DNA from: CAKKQX01 sp963734595
Lineage (GTDB): Bacteria > Pseudomonadota > Gammaproteobacteria > Burkholderiales > SG8-41
Assembly: GCA_963734595.1 (NCBI GenBank)
Contig: CAVTHV010000031.1
Coordinates: 1-64,000, forward strand
Length of the DNA stretch: 64,000 bases
Direction: 5' to 3'
Shown here: one piece after another, positions 1-7,628 of the stretch
Layout of the letters: the number at the start of each line of letters is the position of its first letter
How positions within the stretch are numbered: the stretch's first letter is position 1
Notes under the pieces: generated by a model
Databases searched by the model: none
Seen by the model: only the letters and a program-made list of their open reading frames with translations
Told to the model about the DNA's origin: nothing
Program-made: the position numbers and the translations under genes

Positions 1-509
1 CGCAGCTGCGGGAACCGCGGCGGAGGCCGGCGAGCCGGCGGCCAACGGAGGCTTGGCGGCCCCGTTGTACCCCACCTGGGCCAGCAGCAGGCCCGATGCT
101 TCCTGCAGGGACACGGAGTCCGGCAGCCGGAGCACGGCCGCCTCCTTGGCCACATGCAGGCCCACGTGCCCTCCCCACCAGGAGCCGCGCCAACCAGTGC
201 CGGGGGCGGCGGGCAGGCGCACGGCAGTTGCGGCTGAACACGCGGTCGCCCGGCTTCAGGCTCGTGACGGCCCGCCCGGCTTCCAGCACCACGCCGGCTG
301 CCTGGTAGCCGGGCACGTGCGGGAATGCGAGCGGCGCCTCGCCGGGGTTCTGCAGCTTTCCGGTCAGGCACCATCGCTCGGTCCCCACGCTGACCGAGGT
401 GTACTCGATCTGGATGACGACGTCCCTCTCGCCGGGATCGGGAACGGGCACCTCGTCGAGCACAGCGCGGTTTGGCTCGGGGAACAGGATAGCGGGGGCT
501 TTTCGGCAT
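1..509 (-). CDS. Zinc-type medium-chain dehydrogenase, N-terminal part, cut by window edge and frameshifted
   Basis: Read on the minus strand, this encodes the GroES-like front half of a medium-chain (alcohol/sorbitol-type) dehydrogenase. Visible motifs are DVVIQIEYTSVSVGTE, the GYQAAGVV stretch and KPGDRVF. The start ATG is at 507-509, but the frame breaks in the C run at about 494-498 and again near 190-215, after which VGLHVAKEAAVLRLPD continues in another frame. The gene runs off the left edge, so the Rossmann half is not seen. Its position just downstream of a sugar ABC receptor on the same strand suggests polyol or sugar oxidation, which is inference. Confidence 0.6.
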   Translation of the reverse strand, partial: MPKSPRYPVPRAKPRCARRGARSRSRREGRRHPDRVHLGQRGDRAMVPDRKAAEPRRGAARIPARARLPGSRRGAGSRAGRHEPEAGRPRVQPQLPCACPPPPALVGAAPGGEGTWACMWPRRRPCSGCRTPCPCRKHRACCWPRWGTTGPPSLRWPPARRPPPRFPQL

Positions 510-518
510 CGTCTTGAA

Positions 519-548
519 CGGGGCTGCCCGGCCAGCCCGGGCAGCCCC
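519..548 (-). terminator. Strong GC hairpin between two minus-strand genes
   Basis: A 12-bp perfect inverted repeat (GGGGCTGCCCGG and its complement, loop CCAGC) lies between the stop of the ABC receptor gene and the dehydrogenase start. No T run follows on either strand, so it could be an attenuator or mRNA-stabilising hairpin rather than a true intrinsic terminator. Confidence 0.45.
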
Positions 549-561
549 TGCTTCCTCGAGG

Positions 562-1509
562 CTAGCGGTTCATCTTCTTTTCGTAATCTGCCTGGAAAGT
601 GTCGATCGTGTCCGGCGTGAGCAGAGCCACGTCCACGGGGACCACGGCGTCCTCGTACTTCTTGCCGGCGAAGATTTCCTTCAGCAGTTTCACGGCGTTA
701 TACCCGATGTTGTACGGCTGCTGGGCGATGTCCGCGGCCATGATCCCGTCGCGCATGGCCTGGATCTCCTCCGGGTCGCCGTTGTAGCCGACCACGATGA
801 TGTCCTTGCCCGCAGCCTTGACGGCGTTGGCCGCACCGACCGCCTCGCGGCCGCTGCAGTAGAACACGCCCACCACGTCGGGGACGGCGCTCATCATCTG
901 CTGCATGGTGTCATAGCCGCCCTGCGCGTCCGGCGGGTTCACGACCAGCTCGGAAGCCACCGTGTAGCCCAGCTTCTTGGCCATGGACTTGAAGCCCTCG
1001 CCGCGCTGGCGGGCATAGGTCCACTGGGGCTGCACGGGGCCGACGCCGACCTTCTTGCCCTTGATGCCCTTGGCCTTCAGGGTCTTGTCGATGAACTGCA
1101 TGGCCATCTCGCCGCCCTTGAAGTTGTTGGAGATCAGCAGGGCGTTGACCGGGCCACTCTTGCCGATGTCGGCGCAGACCACCGGGATTCCCGCCTTGCG
1201 GGCCTTTTCGACGGCCGGCCCGATGGCGCCTGGGTCCACAGGGGTGATCACGATGCCGGAGACCTTCTGCCCGACCAGGGTGTTGATGTCCTGGACCATC
1301 TTCACCGGGTCGGAGTTCTGGTCCAGCATGATGTACTTGTAGCCCAGGTCCTTGCAGGCGTCGCGCACGCCCTTCTCCACGGCCTGGAAAAAGGTGTACT
1401 GCATTGTCCACAGTGCGAAGCCGATGGTCTTCTGCTGGGCGAATGCTGCGCCTGGCAGCAGGACCGCGGCGATTACCAGGGCCAGGATCAGATAACGGAG
1501 CTTCTTCAT
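562..1509 (-). CDS. Sugar ABC transporter periplasmic binding protein (RbsB/Peripla_BP_4 type)
   Basis: 315 residues with a clear Sec signal peptide (MKKLRYLILALVIAAVLLP, then AFA). The body is a type I periplasmic binding fold: the TIGFALWTMQYTFF start, DQNSDPVKMVQDINTLVGQKV, the hinge segment GIVITPVDPGAIGPAVEKA, and the late VVGYNGDPEEIQAMRDG. Such proteins deliver ribose, xylose, inositol or related sugars to an RbsAC-type importer. An RbsC-like permease lies 70 bp upstream on the same strand; no ATPase gene is in the window. The exact sugar cannot be told from sequence. The spacing to an AGGAGG-like site upstream of the ATG supports this start. Confidence 0.88.
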   Translation of the reverse strand: MKKLRYLILALVIAAVLLPGAAFAQQKTIGFALWTMQYTFFQAVEKGVRDACKDLGYKYIMLDQNSDPVKMVQDINTLVGQKVSGIVITPVDPGAIGPAVEKARKAGIPVVCADIGKSGPVNALLISNNFKGGEMAMQFIDKTLKAKGIKGKKVGVGPVQPQWTYARQRGEGFKSMAKKLGYTVASELVVNPPDAQGGYDTMQQMMSAVPDVVGVFYCSGREAVGAANAVKAAGKDIIVVGYNGDPEEIQAMRDGIMAADIAQQPYNIGYNAVKLLKEIFAGKKYEDAVVPVDVALLTPDTIDTFQADYEKKMNR

Positions 1510-1579
1510 ACTACCTCCTTGGAGTTTTAGAGACTCTGACCAGTGAGGGAATTCTGCACCTCCTTGTACTCGCCCACCC

Positions 1580-2554
1580 TCAGGATTCCCTCATTCCCAA
1601 CAGGGTGAACTTTAATCGGTTGATGCCCACCGCGAAGATCAGCACGAGCCCGAAGGCCACGAACTGCCAGTAGGAGTTGACCTGTTTCATGCCCAGGCCG
1701 TTTTTCAAATACGTGACGATCATGGCGGCGAAGAAGGCCCCCAGCAGGTTGCCGTTTCCCCCCGAAAGAGCGGTGCCGCCCAGCACCACGGCGGTGATCA
1801 GCTGGAACTCGTATCCCAGCCCGGTCATCCCGGGGTTGACGCTGCCCAAGGTGGCGGCGGTGACCACCGAGGCGATGCCCACGAACAGCCCCACCATAGT
1901 AAACACGGCCAGCTTGATGCCGTCCACGTTGATGCCCGACAGGCGGGCCGCGGTCTTGCTGGTGCCCACCGCCACCACGTAGCGGCCGAAGGGGGTCTTG
2001 CGCAGCAGGTAGATCCCGACCGCGAAGCAGAACACCATGAGGATTACTGCAAACGGCACACCTAACACCACCCCGTTGCCCAGGAAGAGCCAGAACGGGT
2101 CCTTTATGTACACCGGGGTGTTGTTCGTGTAGATGTAGGCCAGGGAGCGGTAGATGTACATCATACCCAGCGTCGTGATGAAGGCCGGGATCTTGAGCTT
2201 GGTCACGAAGACGCCGTTCAGGAACCCCAGGCCGGTGGCCAACAGGATGGTCACCAGCACGCCCACCAAACCCCCGAACCTAGGCACCAGCGAAGCCCCG
2301 AGGACCCCGACGAGAGCGGACATGGAGCCCACCGAGATATCGAAGTCTCCGCTCATGATGCAAAAAGCCATGCCGATGGCCCCGATGCCGATCATGGCGG
2401 CGAACTGGAAGTTGCTGACCAGGTTGTACACCGTGCGGAAGGATTCGGACAGACTGGAAAAGACCACGATCAGCACGGCCAGCAGGAACGGCAGGCCGAA
2501 GCGGTCCCACTGGTTGGCGATGGCTACGCGGACGCTGCTTTGCCTCAGGATCAC
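1580..2554 (-). CDS. Sugar ABC transporter permease (RbsC family), possibly truncated at its start
   Basis: 324 residues, about 8-10 hydrophobic segments, with the family core MSGDFDISVGSMSALVGVL (around residue 67), KIPAFITTLGMMYIYRS, and the late AVVLGGTALSGGNGNLLGA. It forms the membrane channel for the binding protein encoded just downstream. The N-terminus (MILRQSSVRVAIANQWDRFG) lies right at a point where the DNA changes character at about 2.56 kb, so the first residues may be partly foreign and the ATPase gene expected upstream is absent. Function is firm at family level; substrate unknown. Confidence 0.85.
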   Translation of the reverse strand: MILRQSSVRVAIANQWDRFGLPFLLAVLIVVFSSLSESFRTVYNLVSNFQFAAMIGIGAIGMAFCIMSGDFDISVGSMSALVGVLGASLVPRFGGLVGVLVTILLATGLGFLNGVFVTKLKIPAFITTLGMMYIYRSLAYIYTNNTPVYIKDPFWLFLGNGVVLGVPFAVILMVFCFAVGIYLLRKTPFGRYVVAVGTSKTAARLSGINVDGIKLAVFTMVGLFVGIASVVTAATLGSVNPGMTGLGYEFQLITAVVLGGTALSGGNGNLLGAFFAAMIVTYLKNGLGMKQVNSYWQFVAFGLVLIFAVGINRLKFTLLGMRES

Positions 2555-2579
2555 TCACCACCCCCCTACGGCGGTGATC

Positions 2580-2801
2580 GCCCGCCTGCCCCGTCCCCGG
2601 GCCGACGACCTGAAGAAGGCGCAGCAGCTCTGGGTCCAGTTCCGCGACTACCACGTCAAGGCGCTCTACGGGGCCAGGTGGAGCGACAGCGAGCGCTTCA
2701 CGTGCGCATTGATCGCGAAGCGCCAGCTCACGCGTGCGCGCACGGCCCAGCTCGAGCAGATGCTGCGCGACAGCGGCGACGACCAGGCCTGCCCGCTCTG
2801 A
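2580..2801 (+). pseudogene. C-terminal fragment of an LprI-like (DUF1311) protein
   Basis: The reading frame gives LKKAQQLWVQFRDYHVK, then FTCALIAKRQLTRARTAQLEQ and a stop at 2801. This matches the lysozyme-inhibitor LprI-like helical module, whose members carry a QRxWxxYRD-like stretch and a late Cys followed by a T/R-rich helix. The frame stays open upstream into the antisense of the ABC permease, so there is no genuine start: the N-terminal part is missing at the junction near 2.56 kb. Read as one side of an assembly or recombination joint. Confidence 0.45.
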
Positions 2802-2871
2802 GCGCGCGCCGCCACGCTCGCGGCCCTGCGCGGGTACGCTCGCGCCTGCCCCAGGTGATAGGCTCCGGCCG

Positions 2872-3601
2872 TGACTGAGGCACCCGCGTTCGTGCTGCGG
2901 CACGACGGCGACGTCCTCGAGCTCGAGGGCGAGGGGGTCGTCGCGACCGCCAAGCCGCCGGGCGAGCCGTGATCCCGCGCGTGGCGGCGCCGCCGAGGCC
3001 TGCCTGCAGCGCCGCCTCGAGCGACAGCTGGGGCGCCGGCTCTGGGTCGTGCACCGGATCGACCGCGACGCCTCCGGCGTCGTGCTGTTCGCGACCGATG
3101 CCAACGCCCACCGCTCGCTCAGCGTCGCGTTCGAGCAGCGACGAGTGCTGAAGAGCTATCGCGCCTTCACCGCCGGGGAGCTCGCGCCGCCGAGCGGCCG
3201 GCTGGAGGCGGAGCTACACGCCGCCCGCAAGGGGAAGACACGGCCGACCGGCCCCGGAGAGCCCGGGCAGAAGGCGGTCACCGAGTACGCGACCCTCGCC
3301 ACGTGGCGGCTGGGAGACGACCGCGTCGCGCTCGTCGAGGCGCGGCCCCTCACGGGGCGTCACCACCAGATCCGCGTCCACCTGCGGTCTGCCGGCGCGC
3401 CCATCCTGTTCGACTCGCTCTACGCCCGCGGACGCACGCCGGCCGCGCTCGCCGCCGCACCTTGCTCGCGTCTCGCCCTGCACGCGCTGCGGATCGAGGT
3501 GCCGGCGCCGCACGGCAAGGCTCGGCTCGCCGGTCGAGGCCCCGCTCACGGCCGACCTCGAAGCGCTCGCGCGCTGGCTCGCCGAGGCGGCCGCCCGCTG
3601 A
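2872..3601 (+). CDS. RluA-family pseudouridine synthase, with frame breaks
   Basis: A GTG start at 2872 opens a short N-terminal piece. After a frame break near 2968 comes the catalytic core VHRIDRDASGVVLFA (catalytic Asp in HRID), followed by ARPLTGRHHQIRVHLRS, both hallmarks of RluA-type enzymes that isomerise uridine in rRNA or tRNA. A second break near 3515 restores PLTADLEALARWLAEAAAR and a stop at 3599-3601. The codon style is unlike the genes to the right and fits a different source organism. Neighbour downstream is another rRNA-modification gene, so the two may have been an rRNA-maturation pair in the donor. Confidence 0.72.
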
Positions 3602-3611
3602 GGCCCGCGTC

Positions 3612-4090
3612 TTGAGCTATCGCGGTCTCGTCGTCGCACCCGCCGCGGCGGCGCTGGTCGAGGCCGGCGGGCGCGACATACCGATCCGGCTCGCCCAGCC
3701 GGCCGAGGTCCTCGAGGCCGGGCGACCGCTGCGGCTCGTCAGCCAGGCGGGCCGCGCGCTCGGTCTCGCGCTCGCCGATCCCGAGAACGAGCGCCTGCGT
3801 GTCCTGGCCGGTCCGGACGAGGCCGTGGACGCGGATCGGCCCCGCGCTCTTCGCATCCCGGGTGGCGAGCGCGCTCGCCCTGCGCCGGCGCTCGGCCTCA
3901 CGGGCGAGCGTGCGGCGTACCGCGCGCTCCACGGCGCCGGCGACGGCCTGCCCGGCTTCACGGCGGACGTACTGGCGCCCTGGGCGGTCCTGTACGTGCA
4001 CAGCCGCGCCTTCCTCGCGTACGGCCAGGCGCTCGCGGAGGCCCTGGTCGCGCCAGGCCGGGGCTGCGCGGCTGTGTCGTCAAGGTCCGC
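3612..4090 (+). pseudogene. 5' part of a class I SAM-dependent rRNA methyltransferase (RlmI-like), truncated
   Basis: TTG start at 3612 gives a PUA-like N-terminal domain (VVAPAAAALVEAGGRDIPIRLAQPAEVLE), then after compensating frame breaks LTGERAAYRALHGAGDGLPGFTADV and GLRGCVVKVR, which match the N-terminal and linker regions of RlmI/RlmK-type 23S rRNA cytosine methyltransferases. The methyltransferase domain itself is missing: the sequence switches abruptly at about 4090 into the middle of a TctC receptor. This is one side of the second left-end junction. Confidence 0.6.
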
Positions 4091-4909
4091 ATCGCGCCGC
4101 AGTTGCACAAGGCGTGGGGGCAGCCCGTCGTCGTGGACAACCGCCCCGGCGCCGGCGGCAAGCTGGGCGCCGGGATCGCGGTGAACTCCGAGCCGGACGG
4201 CTATACGCTGATCCTGGTCTCCGGCAGCTACGGCGCCAACGCCGCGCTCTACAAGCTGCCGTACGATTCGATCACCGATATCACGCCGGTCATCCTGGTC
4301 GGGACCACGTGCCTGATCATGTCGGTGCACCCGTCGGTGCCGCTCAAGTCGGTCAAGGAAATGATCGCTTATGCGAAGAAGCATCCCGGCAAGCTCAACT
4401 TCGGCTCGGCCGGACTCGGCGGCGTCGACAACTTTGCGAGCGAGCTGTTCAAGCTCGATGCCGGCGTGAAATACACGCTCGTTCCGTACAAGGGCAGCGG
4501 CCCGGTCATGACCGCTCTGCTCACCGGAGAGATCGACTCGAGCTTCAGCAGCCTGGTGCCGAGCATGCCGCACATCAAGGCCGGGCGGCTGCGCGCGCTC
4601 GGCGTGACCACGCCCAAGCGCTCGCCCATGCTGCCGGACGTGCCCAGCATCGGCGAGACGCTGCCCGGTTATGACGTGACGCACTGGTACGGCATCTGGG
4701 GACCGAAGAACATGCCGCGGGACATCGTCCTGAAGTGGAACCAGGAAGTCTCGAAAGCGCTGAAGACGGACGCGATGCAGGATTTCCTGCTGAAGCAGGG
4801 CCTCGAACCGGCCGGCGGCCCGCCCGAGGAATTCACGGACCGGATCAAGAGCGACGTCGCGAAATGGAAGCGGGTGGTCAAAGAGGCGCATATCAAGATG
4901 CTGGACTGA
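4091..4909 (+). CDS. TctC/Bug-family periplasmic receptor, N-terminally truncated
   Basis: From IAPQLHKAWGQPVVVDNRPGAGGK to the C-terminus the protein matches tripartite-tricarboxylate-transporter receptors: GAGIAVNSEPDGYTL, FGSAGLGGVDNFASELFKL, LVPYKGSGPVMTALLTGEID, LRALGVTTPKRSPMLPDVPS. The signal peptide and first lobe strand (about 60 residues) are missing and are replaced by rRNA-methyltransferase sequence, so no true start exists. Family members bind carboxylates or other small organic ligands. No TctA/TctB membrane genes are nearby, as is common for orphan Bug receptors of Burkholderiales. Confidence 0.88.
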   Translation: MAPQLHKAWGQPVVVDNRPGAGGKLGAGIAVNSEPDGYTLILVSGSYGANAALYKLPYDSITDITPVILVGTTCLIMSVHPSVPLKSVKEMIAYAKKHPGKLNFGSAGLGGVDNFASELFKLDAGVKYTLVPYKGSGPVMTALLTGEIDSSFSSLVPSMPHIKAGRLRALGVTTPKRSPMLPDVPSIGETLPGYDVTHWYGIWGPKNMPRDIVLKWNQEVSKALKTDAMQDFLLKQGLEPAGGPPEEFTDRIKSDVAKWKRVVKEAHIKMLD

Positions 4910-4911
4910 TT

Positions 4912-5300
4912 CGAAGATCAGGGACTAGGGACTAGGGGCTGGGGACTGGGGAATCGTGAAGCGCGCGCTGGTGATTAAGTGATCGGGTGATTAAGTAGCT
5001 TTGCTTTTCCTCTGTGTCTCTGCTTTTGTTCTTCTTGGCGTGCTTGGCGTGCTTGGCGTCTTGGCGATTGACTTTGTATTTTCTCCGTGAACTCCGTGTA
5101 CTCCATGGGCTCCGCGCGAATCCTTGATGCGGTGACTTGTGAATCGGGAAGCGGGAACCGGGAATCGTGAATCGGGAATCGTGAATCGGGAACCGTGAGT
5201 CGTGAGGGGTTAATTTAATTTTGTTTTCCTCTGTGTCCTCCGTGTACCCCTCAAGGGGGTATTGAAAAGAATCCTCTGTGTCTCCGCTTTTGATTTTCTT
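4912..5300 (+). repeat. Composite intergenic repeat array (modules A-B-C-D, then B-C)
   Basis: Directly after the receptor stop come GGGACTAGG/GGGACTGGG units, then GTGATTAA/GTGATCGG octamers, then CCTCTGTGTCTCTGC, then CTTGGCGTG nonamers (about 5020-5075). A second, shorter round follows from 5140: GAATCGGGAA/GAATCGTGA units and CCTCTGTGTCCTCCGTGT. A 25-bp motif at 5250-5274 recurs at 60092-60116. No coding potential is seen in this ~390-bp spacer. Confidence 0.8.
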
Positions 5301-5338
5301 CGGTGAGCTCCGTGCGAACCGGGATGAAGGATGAAGAA

Positions 5339-6586
5339 ATGAAAAACGAGAAGATTGCGCTCTATAGCGCTGTCGGTCCCGAGCTGACGCGTTACGACGT
5401 CGACGTCGCGAAGCTGGAATTGACCAGGCGCGAATCGATCACTGCGCCGTCGAACGTGCAATACGTCTGGCCGCACCCGACGCGGAAATACCTCTACCTG
5501 ATTTCCAGTCCGCGGGGGCCGGGGGGAAGCGGCGCGAAGGGCGGGAATCACTTTCTGGCTGCATACCGGATCGATCAGGAAACCGGAGCCCTGGCGCTGC
5601 ATGGTTCGCCGCAGGCGTTGACGCACCGTCCGCTTCATGTCTGTGTCGATGCGACCGGGAGCTATGCATTGGCCGCATACAACGACCCCAGCGCGCTGAC
5701 CGTGCACCGGATCTACCGCGATGGCAGCGTCGGCGAGAAGGTCGAGCAGGCGGGCGATCTCGACTTCGGTATTTTCGCGCACCAGGTGCGCTTCACGCCC
5801 GACAATCGATTCGTCATTCTCGTCACGCGCGGCAACGACGCCGCGGGCGGCAAGCCCGAAGACCCGGGCGCGCTGAAGTTGTTCAAGTTCAACGACGGGA
5901 TCCTGACCAACGCGGGATCGGTCGCGCCCGGCGGCGGATATGGATTCGGTCCCCGGCATCTCGATTTCCATCCGGACAAGCCGTGGGTCTACGTCTCGCT
6001 CGAGCGGCAGAACCAGCTCAACGTGTTTCAGTACGCGGACGGGGAACTGCGGCATCTGCCGGAATTCACGCGGAGCACCCTCGTCGAGCCCGGCAACGTG
6101 CGTCCGCGGCAATTGGGCGGCACGGTCCATGTGCACCCGAACGGGAAGTTCGTCTACGTGGCGAATCGCGCCGACCATGCGACCGAAGTCGGCGGCAGGA
6201 AAGTGTTCGCGGGCGGCGAAAACAATATCGCCGTCTATGCGATCGATCAGCAATCGGGGGCGCCGGCGCTGATCCAGCATATCGAAACCGAAGGCTTTCA
6301 CGTGAGAACCTTCGCGCTCGATCCTTCCGGGAAGATGCTGGTCGCGGCGAGCATCATCCCGTTGTCGGTGAGGAAGGATTCCGGTATCGCCGAGCTGCCG
6401 GCCGGCCTGTCCGTATTCCGCGTCGGCGGCGACGGCCGGCTCGAGTTCGCGCGGCGCTACGACGTCAAGACCGAGGGCAAGACGCAGTTCTGGATGGGCA
6501 TTCATCTGAAGGATTCGCGGATTCGGGACTCGGGATTCGGGACTGGGGATTGGGGATTAGGTGAATCGGGAATGGGAATCGAGTGA
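5339..6586 (+). CDS. Lactonase / 6-phosphogluconolactonase-like seven-bladed beta-propeller protein
   Basis: Repeated propeller blades are visible: VWPHPTRKYLYLISS, RPLHVCVDATGSYALAAYND, FGIFAHQVRFTPDNRFVILV, GFGPRHLDFHPDKPWVYVSLE and VHVHPNGKFVYVANRAD. The FGPRHLDFHP blade is the hallmark of this lactonase family, which hydrolyses sugar lactones. ATG 5339 is preferred because AAGGA lies 6 nt upstream; ATG 5324 or GTG 5303 are alternatives. The natural end should be near FWMGIHL. The last ~25 residues (DSRIRDSGFGTGDWGLGESG) are simply translation of the repeat array that follows, so the original stop seems to have been lost. No signal peptide; cytoplasmic. Confidence 0.82.
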   Translation: MKNEKIALYSAVGPELTRYDVDVAKLELTRRESITAPSNVQYVWPHPTRKYLYLISSPRGPGGSGAKGGNHFLAAYRIDQETGALALHGSPQALTHRPLHVCVDATGSYALAAYNDPSALTVHRIYRDGSVGEKVEQAGDLDFGIFAHQVRFTPDNRFVILVTRGNDAAGGKPEDPGALKLFKFNDGILTNAGSVAPGGGYGFGPRHLDFHPDKPWVYVSLERQNQLNVFQYADGELRHLPEFTRSTLVEPGNVRPRQLGGTVHVHPNGKFVYVANRADHATEVGGRKVFAGGENNIAVYAIDQQSGAPALIQHIETEGFHVRTFALDPSGKMLVAASIIPLSVRKDSGIAELPAGLSVFRVGGDGRLEFARRYDVKTEGKTQFWMGIHLKDSRIRDSGFGTGDWGLGESGMGIE

Positions 6587-6770
6587 TTAGGTGATTGGGT
6601 GATGGGTGAGTGAATCGGTGAGCTCGTGATCGTGATTCGTGTACTCGTGAGCGTGCATTGAGCAGCACCTTGGTCGTGTTCAGTGTATCGATTTTTGTTT
6701 TTCTTGGCGGCTTGGCGGTCTTGGCGGCTAGTTATTGTTGTGTTTTTCCTCTGTGTCTCCGCTTGTCCAT
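6513..6770 (+). repeat. Composite repeat array, partly inside the lactonase frame
   Basis: GGATTCGGGACTC / GGGATTGGGG units start inside the lactonase reading frame, followed by GTGATTAG/GTGATTGG octamers, CTTGGCGG nonamers (about 6700-6728) and CCTCTGTGTCTCCGC (6748-6763). Here the D module precedes C, the reverse of the usual order. Confidence 0.75.
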
Positions 6771-6778
6771 ACAAACGC

Positions 6779-6883
6779 AAAGCCCTACGATCACGATCAT
6801 CGGAGGGCTTCGCAGGATCGCCACATCGCTGTGGCCTCATTTCGTCGCGTTAGCGCAACGTATGCCGGTGGGTTCTCACCGGC
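6779..6883. ncRNA. Candidate structured RNA: four consecutive hairpins
   Basis: Within 105 bp lie four inverted repeats: AAGCCCT...AGGGCTT (6780-6810, with an inner CGAT/ATCG), GCCACA-TCGC-TGTGGC (6820-6835), CGTT-AGCGC-AACG (about 6848-6860) and GCCGGTG-GGTTCT-CACCGGC (6864-6883). There is no convincing protein in either strand. Read on the minus strand, the last hairpin ends AGGGCTTTGCGTTTG, which resembles a weak intrinsic terminator. No known RNA family was recognised. Confidence 0.35.
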
Positions 6884-7044
6884 GTTGGGGTCAAACTGTA
6901 GTGTATGTCATCGATAGAGTCCCCCCTCTTAAAATGGTTGCTTCTAAAAAATTAGACGGCAGGGCGTTCCACTGGTTCCATTGACTTTTCTGTAGCGGCC
7001 CGAGGTTGCCGGCAAGCGCTTCGCTCTGGACGCCGAGGCGGGTG

Positions 7045-7180
7045 GCTTATGTACGCCAACGTACGGAACAATCGAATGCGGGAGCAGACAATGCAACCTC
7101 CTCCTCCCGCCAATTCCCTCCCCTTATTGATTGGCGGGCTTCGGCCTCCGGTTAATTCATTGCCGGAGGCCTGTTTTTTT
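7045..7180 (+). ncRNA. Candidate small RNA ending in an intrinsic terminator
   Basis: Three perfect hairpins follow each other: GTACG-CCAA-CGTAC (about 7049-7062), CCCGCCAAT with ATTGGCGGG (7106-7138), and the terminator stem at 7143-7171. No plausible protein precedes the terminator: minus- and plus-strand frames here lack family features. A TTGACT hexamer occurs at about 6981 but no good -10 element was found, so the 5' end is unknown. It might instead be the 3' UTR of something not recognised. Confidence 0.4.
7143..7180 (+). terminator. Intrinsic terminator
   Basis: Nine-bp stem GGCCTCCGG / CCGGAGGCC (7143-7151 and 7163-7171), 11-nt loop, then TGTTTTTTTG. This is a textbook Rho-independent terminator for transcription to the right. 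Confidence 0.88.
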
Positions 7181-7409
7181 GTGAGCGGCATCCGATAGGC
7201 GCTTCCCCCGGGCCGAAGGAACGGCCTCCCGCCGATATGATTTTTCCGTTCGCCGATCGTTTGCGGCCGGTCGCCCACGCCAACCAGTGCCCCCTATGTG
7301 TGGCACCGTACAGATCACCCTGGCAGGGAACGGAAATAATGATCAGGCAGGTGAAGGCGCCTCGCGACCGGCGCCTGTTTAGGCCTGCATTCTTGAGAGG
7401 AGATTCGTC

Positions 7410-7568
7410 ATGATCAGAAGAATTTTGGCATCGTTGCTGGCGACCGTATTCATTGCCGGCGCTTTTGGCACCCTCGCAGGCTGCAACACCATCGAGGGTG
7501 CGGGCGCGGACATCCAGCAGGGCGGCAAGGCAATTCAGGACGAGGCGAAGGAACAGAAAAACAAGTAG
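7410..7568 (+). CDS. Entericidin-family small lipoprotein
   Basis: A 52-residue protein: basic start MIRRILASLL, hydrophobic signal, lipobox ending LAGC, then the entericidin signature NTIEGAGADIQQGGKAIQD. Entericidins are short outer-membrane-associated lipoproteins; the Enterobacteria EcnA/EcnB pair acts as antidote/toxin, while single copies in Betaproteobacteria are of unclear role. GAGAGGAGA lies 9 nt upstream of the ATG. A hairpin AGGCGCC...GGCGCCT at 7355-7376 lies just upstream and may shape the 5' UTR. Confidence 0.85.
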   Translation: MIRRILASLLATVFIAGAFGTLAGCNTIEGAGADIQQGGKAIQDEAKEQKNK

Positions 7569-7628
7569 GTCATCCCGCGCAAGCGAAACGACATTCGTGG
7601 TCATATTCCAGGGAAGGAGAAATCGGGC

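Noticed and set aside
4912..5300. CRISPR-like array
   Set aside because: Units are 7-9 bp in direct tandem without unique spacers of constant length and no cas genes are present.
7152..7278. Minus-strand proteins across 6952-8039
   Set aside because: They run over a terminator and antisense to entericidin and DUF3943 genes, with low-complexity Arg/Ala-rich products.
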